From positions 26,196 through 90,195 of the forward strand of contig VXAU01004012.1 of NCBI GenBank assembly GCA_013399695.1: a stretch of 64,000 nt of DNA, written 5' to 3'. The stretch's first letter is position 1, and each line of letters opens with the position of its first letter. A program made the position numbers and the translations under genes. The notes below the pieces were generated by a model. It was not told the origin of the DNA, searched no databases, and saw only the letters and a list, made by a program, of their open reading frames with translations. Shown here piece by piece: positions 58,872 to 64,000 of the stretch. The DNA comes from Formicarius rufipectus. Taxonomy: Eukaryota; Chordata; Aves; Passeriformes; Formicariidae.

Positions 58872-61800
58872 GAATTAAGACAAGTGTAAAGTGTTAGTTA
58901 CATCTCACCATGCTTTGTTTTGTCCAGAAAAGTGGCACAGATGACTTGTTTTCACAACTCTTGATGAAATTCCTTCACACATTGAAAAAATAGCATTGGA
59001 CTGAATATGCATCCTTTTATACCAAAATGATTGGGTACATACTGTTCCCTATTATACATTGGCAACTTCTCCTAATGCACCTGAATAAAAATGTTGTGTT
59101 TTTTTCACATATTGAATTACTTTCATCAGAAAATCAAGAGTAAGATTCTGTTTTCAGTTTTCAGTTGTTTAGATACATTCATAATTGCAATAACTTTCTA
59201 CATTTCAGCTAATACACAGAAAAAAAATCCACATCACATCTTTCTTCTTGGTACTTCCTTGTCAGAACATCATTAGTGCAGTAAAAAGGTAGTGGAATGA
59301 CAACTTAATTGCATCATGAAAATAAGCAGGGAGACCTCTACACACCCAGATATCACATACTTCAAGCAGCACTTTCCAGTTTTTCTAGTCAGCTTTTAAA
59401 TATGACTGTATTTTAAGGACGTACTAAAATGCTTTGGGCTAGTTAGCTACCTACAAGCATGGATTCTCTGCATGCTGAATTTACAGTAGCCACAACCTTG
59501 ATTTGCTGCATTTTAAACTAAACCAGCTGCCTTCAGTAATACCTTGATCTAATTCTATGCTCAATTATGTTTTAAAGATTTTTTTTTTTTAAACAACGAG
59601 TTTCTTAGTTTCTGTTCAAAGAAACTGAATATTCACAAGATCTATTGCAAATAATTTTGCTACACTTAGAAATCAATAAGAATATCAAGTCTATTATTTG
59701 CTGGTTTCAAACACCACACATTAGAGAGTGCCATCATAACATCCCATACAATAATCTGAAATGAATTCTTTTTCATAAGCACACATCCAGCTGAGCAATA
59801 ATTACAGTAAAATATGCTGTCATCTTTCCAAAGAATAGTAATTAGGGATATGAGCCTGGATGTCTTGTATGCTTAGGAAACGTTTTTTTCTTTCCAGCTA
59901 ATGATCATCCAAATAGTAAATCATTAAAATGAAAATGGCAAAGAGTGTAGGTAGTGATTGCTATCAGCCTTGTGCTCACCTCCAAATTCTGTCATCTTCC
60001 TTTGGAAGAGAAAGCATGCCAAAGATGCCAAAGTTCAAATTCTTCATGCTTATTTGGAGAAGAAAACAAGTACATGTAATTGACCTAGTTATTTTTTAAT
60101 TGGTAACACTTCAAGACAAATCTCCCATGCTTACCACCCCCTTGCCCCAACCCCAGCCCTTTACTGACCTGGGACAACATCTTTATGTTGGACAGACTGT
60201 CCCTATTATGTGGGGCAAAAAGAGTCAAAATCATCTCATACAAAAGGTAGCAGTGTATCTTTGACTGCCATAATAATTTAAAAGAAAGCCTAAGAGCACA
60301 GGTGTGTACCTCTCTGAAGCTAACTTAAAATGAACACCTATTTCCATTTTTCAGTCAGACCAATTTTTGCTGCTCACATACTTGTGTAAAGTGATTGTGA
60401 GGAGGAATGGAAAAGCCCTCCTGGGATGAATCACTCCTCCATTTCAGTGGAAACAGGAATCATTCCTGTTATGTACACAGGTAAAAAGTACTTAGTGAAC
60501 AAGAATCTGGAGCTGATTTTGGTTTAATGTCTCAGCATCAAATAAATATTTAACAAAGTAATGATTAATGACCCTTAGTATTTTTTTAATATTTTTTCAG
60601 TTAAAATTATGAAGGATAACTGGTACCTTCTTTAGAGTTTTCCAGGTGATACAGACCGCTCTGTTATATAACCAATGCACAAGTAACCATAATATTTTCT
60701 TGAGACTTAGGAGAACCAGTTTCCAGAGATTCAGGAAAAGCTACCTCAAAACTAACAGTGTAGGTGTGACTTTAACTCTTACCTCCCAAATGGTATGTGA
60801 TCTAATCCTAAAGCCCTTACAGCAAAGTTTTCTTCTCTTCACCATTTAGATGAAAAATCATAGTGTTAATTAAATAAACACCTCTTCCCGCTGCCTTCTC
60901 TAATCTCAAGTGCATCACACTTCTGTGAATTTCCCACTCAGTGAGTGAGAACTTTCCAATGAAAACCAGTTTTCTCATCTACTGATAATTTTCAACTTGT
61001 TCAGAAAAATAATTTTTAGAATATAGGAGACATCAGTGCAGAAAGAAAACTGTATAAAAATTGTGAAGATGATGATAGCAAAGCAGGACAGGTATTATTG
61101 TCTAATTAAAAAATGCTTCTATCTTTTCCAAATACTCTGACCAATTTTTTTTTCTCTTCCTTATTTTTTTTTTTACAAGTAAATGTCATCAAATCTATTC
61201 AAAATTATTCTCCTTCCAAATATTTCTTTTTCTTCCTCCAAGGAGTAATACATTTCAGTTTTGCATTTCGTAACCCATAAACTGCATACAAACCACAGGC
61301 ATGTTAAGACACAAAGCAACACATTACATTTCACCAACCTCACTGTGAAGAAGCAGGTTCATACATATTCCTGAAGCATGTTATTGCCCACATTGAAGAA
61401 ATTCCCAAGTGTGATGGCTGCTATTCATGCTCAGGATATCAAAAACTTTTAAAACTGATAACCCTCCACAGCAATATAATATAAACAAAACCCCAGTAAA
61501 ACACAATAAAAGATAGGACACAAGATTAGAGCAATAATGTGTTAGGATATTATACAAGATTTACAAACACCTTAGTTACAATCTGCATTAAGCACTACAA
61601 GCAAGCTAATAACACACAACTCATGGTTTAATCCCAACACAATAACCAGAGTAATATATTTTTTTCAGATGTTTGACATACAAAACTGTAATTATAGGGA
61701 TATTGCCATTTAGCTGTGCGTAAGTAATGGCAAACACATTATAAAAGCCTCATGCACAGAAAGAACAGGCCTAGCAGCACCCCAAACAGCATGTCTATCT

Positions 61801-62293
61801 AATATTTGTCATTTACTATAGTCAACAAATCACTCCTGCAGAACAGGTTACACATTTGTACTGAAATTTTATTGCTTTCATTATGACATCAAAGGTCTTC
61901 CAATCTAGGAAAACATCAGGGCTGATCTGGATCCCAAAGCTGGGACAGTATTTGTGGTGTTTTTTTGTCTGTTTGTTTGTTTTTAATGGACAAATATGTA
62001 TATGTATAAATTGCATATTATATTAGGATACATACACACTTTACCAGTCTTTTCTAATATTGAGTGTATGTTGTTGCCAGTGTTACCCCTTTGTGTTAAA
62101 AATGTCAACAGATTTTCCACATTGAAAAAGGGAGGCTTATTAGATCTTTTAAACAAACAAATTCAATACATGCTTTAAAGTCTGCCTATCAAAATATATT
62201 CTTCCCATGACTTTTCCCATACACATTCAAAAAGTATTTATGATTTAGGAGAAACTATGACAAAGTTATGAACTGTACTTATTTGTGTATAAA

Positions 62294-62309
62294 NNNNNNN
62301 NNNNNNNNN
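62294..62309. other. Assembly gap, 16 N
   Basis: Sixteen N in AT-rich intergenic DNA. Same length as the other gap, suggesting a placeholder. Confidence 0.97.
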
Positions 62310-64000
62310 TATTTTAAACCCTTAACTCTATGAAACAGATGACACTCTTACAAGTTCATTTCAAAAATATATACATAAATTCTTGGAGGAAAAAAATAGG
62401 TGAAAAAGAACAAAACAAGAAAAATGAATTACTCCTTATTAGACATATTATTCACTTGAGTGACTTTTCCCTAAGAAAAGTGAAGTTTAAATAGATTAAG
62501 TGGCTAATTTAAAAAAAAAAAAAAGTTTTTTGGTTAGGAGATAGCATCATCCTTGACATTTTGGAACCCCACTTGAAATGGCACAGCAGAGTAATTTTCA
62601 AGCAAATTCACCATTTTAGGTGCATTGCCTATTTGTAGAAAGGTACTAGTTTGGATTGCTCAAAAGACAACTCAACTCAAGTGGGTAATCAAAGCATTTC
62701 AGAAAACTTGTTCATAAAAAAAAAAAAAATCACACAGTTTGCAGGTGATAATTTAGCTATTCAACTAATATCACAACTTTAAGTTAAGCCTAACTTAAGC
62801 ACAGAACCCATGGAACTATTTTAGACCTGAATCAAACCTGTGGCTCATTTTAGCAATGTAGTGTCTCTTTTGAGTAAGAGGGCTTTTTAACTGACAGTCA
62901 TCTTTCTCTCAAATACATATGTTAAGATATTAAAATATGTTGACCAATTATTTTCTAGCATAAAGCATTAAAAGCCACTTCTGAGTTGTATTGGTCAATT
63001 GTAAATAATGAGTCACAAAGCACATTCTGAGTGATGAGGATCATAAATGAAATATATTAGAACATTTGTCAAGAGAAAATATTAAAGGAAAAGACTTGAA
63101 AACAATTTTTCTCTGCTTTTTCCCGACATTATTTCTAAAGATACAATTATATTTCAGCAGCCTTGTACTAGGAGGACTGGATTAAGCTCTTAATTATTAA
63201 GATCCCACATAAACACAAAGATTCAGAGACTTGGTATTTACTAATATTACCATATTGACAGAGAGGAACTCCTGACAGATTAAGACTTGAAATCCCAATT
63301 AAATTCCACGGTCTCTTCTCACAAGCAATTGCCCAGAGCTGTCTTAATTTTTGTTGAAAAATGAAAAGTGTTAACTACAGAGATGTTATTTTAAATTTTG
63401 GTAGAATAGACCACCCATGGCACTCTATTTTTCAGGAGGAAAAAAAAATATTTTCTCTTTTAACCTTCACAGAAACTGAACTGTTTAAGTGTTTAACACA
63501 CACTGTTAAAAAATTGAATTATACAAATGACTGACACTTATAATCTTATTCTCTTTTTATCTTGTGATTTTTTTCTTGAATCTCAGAAGGCTTAAAGAAC
63601 GAATAATTAAACAGTCCTTTGATATTTAATATATTGTGAATATATTAAACTGAATAGACATGGATATTAATTTAAATAAGCATATTATCATTGTTACCTG
63701 TTTGATCTAGTAACACCTGTGATCTAGGTGTGAAATTTTATTTTATTAATGATGAATTTATTTTGAAATTTTATATTTTGTCTCTCTTTAGCATTTTCAC
63801 TTTTAGAGACAGTTCAATTGTTTCTGTGCTTACACTGTCCACATAAAAAGGTATTTCATAGTAACTGCAGCTAAATGGAGTCTACAAAATCATAAATTTA
63901 GATTATTTACCATTATGCAGCAAGTTACTCTAAAACAGCATTAAGGTGCTGAACAACCTGATTGTCAATGGAATGCAAAAGCAATGAAAGCAAAGTAAGT

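Larger units (their letters stand above)
52291..64000. other. Intergenic, upstream of the transglutaminase-like gene; no gene seen
   Basis: AT-rich, with poly-pyrimidine runs (54989-55018), T-rich (TTTG)n near 57534-57579, an A-rich tract, a short tandem repeat and a gap. ORFs are 119 aa or less with no recognisable domain. Distal regulatory elements could be here but cannot be told by eye. Confidence 0.62.

Overview
The window looks like a piece of a bird nuclear genome. It is AT-rich and intron-rich, and it carries several CR1 LINE copies whose 3' ends (GGTCCCTTCCAAC-like, then ATTCTAT repeats) are typical of birds. It also has many A-rich (CAAA)n-type tracts and two 16-N assembly gaps. Most of it is intergenic. 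I find only one protein-coding gene that I can support.

That gene lies on the minus strand, 52074 down to 38606. I reconstructed 13 coding exons. Every junction is GT-AG, all phases agree, and the lengths sum to 3567 nt (1188 codons plus stop). Exons 4, 5, 6 and 8 measure 119, 129, 178 and 104 bp, the sizes I expect for vertebrate transglutaminase (TGM) genes. The first ~699 residues are a complete four-domain transglutaminase body, closest by eye to the TGM5/TGM7/TGM3/TGM6 group. It is strange in two ways. First, the catalytic Cys-His-Asp triad is still there (C276, H333, D356), but the near-invariant GQCW active-site motif reads GYCG, and the ligand residues of all three known calcium sites are replaced. 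Second, the last exon does not stop at the end of beta-barrel 2. It runs on for ~489 residues as a Cys/Pro/Ser-rich, then Ser/Tyr/Arg-rich, repetitive tail. The Cys content of the body is also high (~45). The whole looks like a conserved, probably non-enzymatic, Ca-independent structural protein built from a transglutaminase and ending in a tail resembling a cornified-envelope or matrix protein. This is the candidate undescribed system of the window. The body and tail are exon-supported; the function is inference.

Layout: 1-3169 unique AT-rich sequence; 3170-3932 a long CR1 (minus); 4-15 kb intergenic with A-rich tracts and short repeat fragments; 15298-16446 a 5'-truncated, frameshifted RTE-type LINE (minus) flanked by a 21-bp target-site duplication (20/21 match), a candidate for the patchily distributed, horizontally transferred AviRTE family; 19.6-20.1 kb and 28.7-29.2 kb GC-rich repeat-like islands; 29.2-38.5 kb apparently empty; 38.6-52.3 kb the transglutaminase-like gene, with CR1 pieces in introns 3, 6 and 9 and a 16-N gap in intron 9; 52.3-64 kb AT-rich intergenic sequence with a second gap at 62294. 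I saw no tRNA, rRNA or CRISPR.
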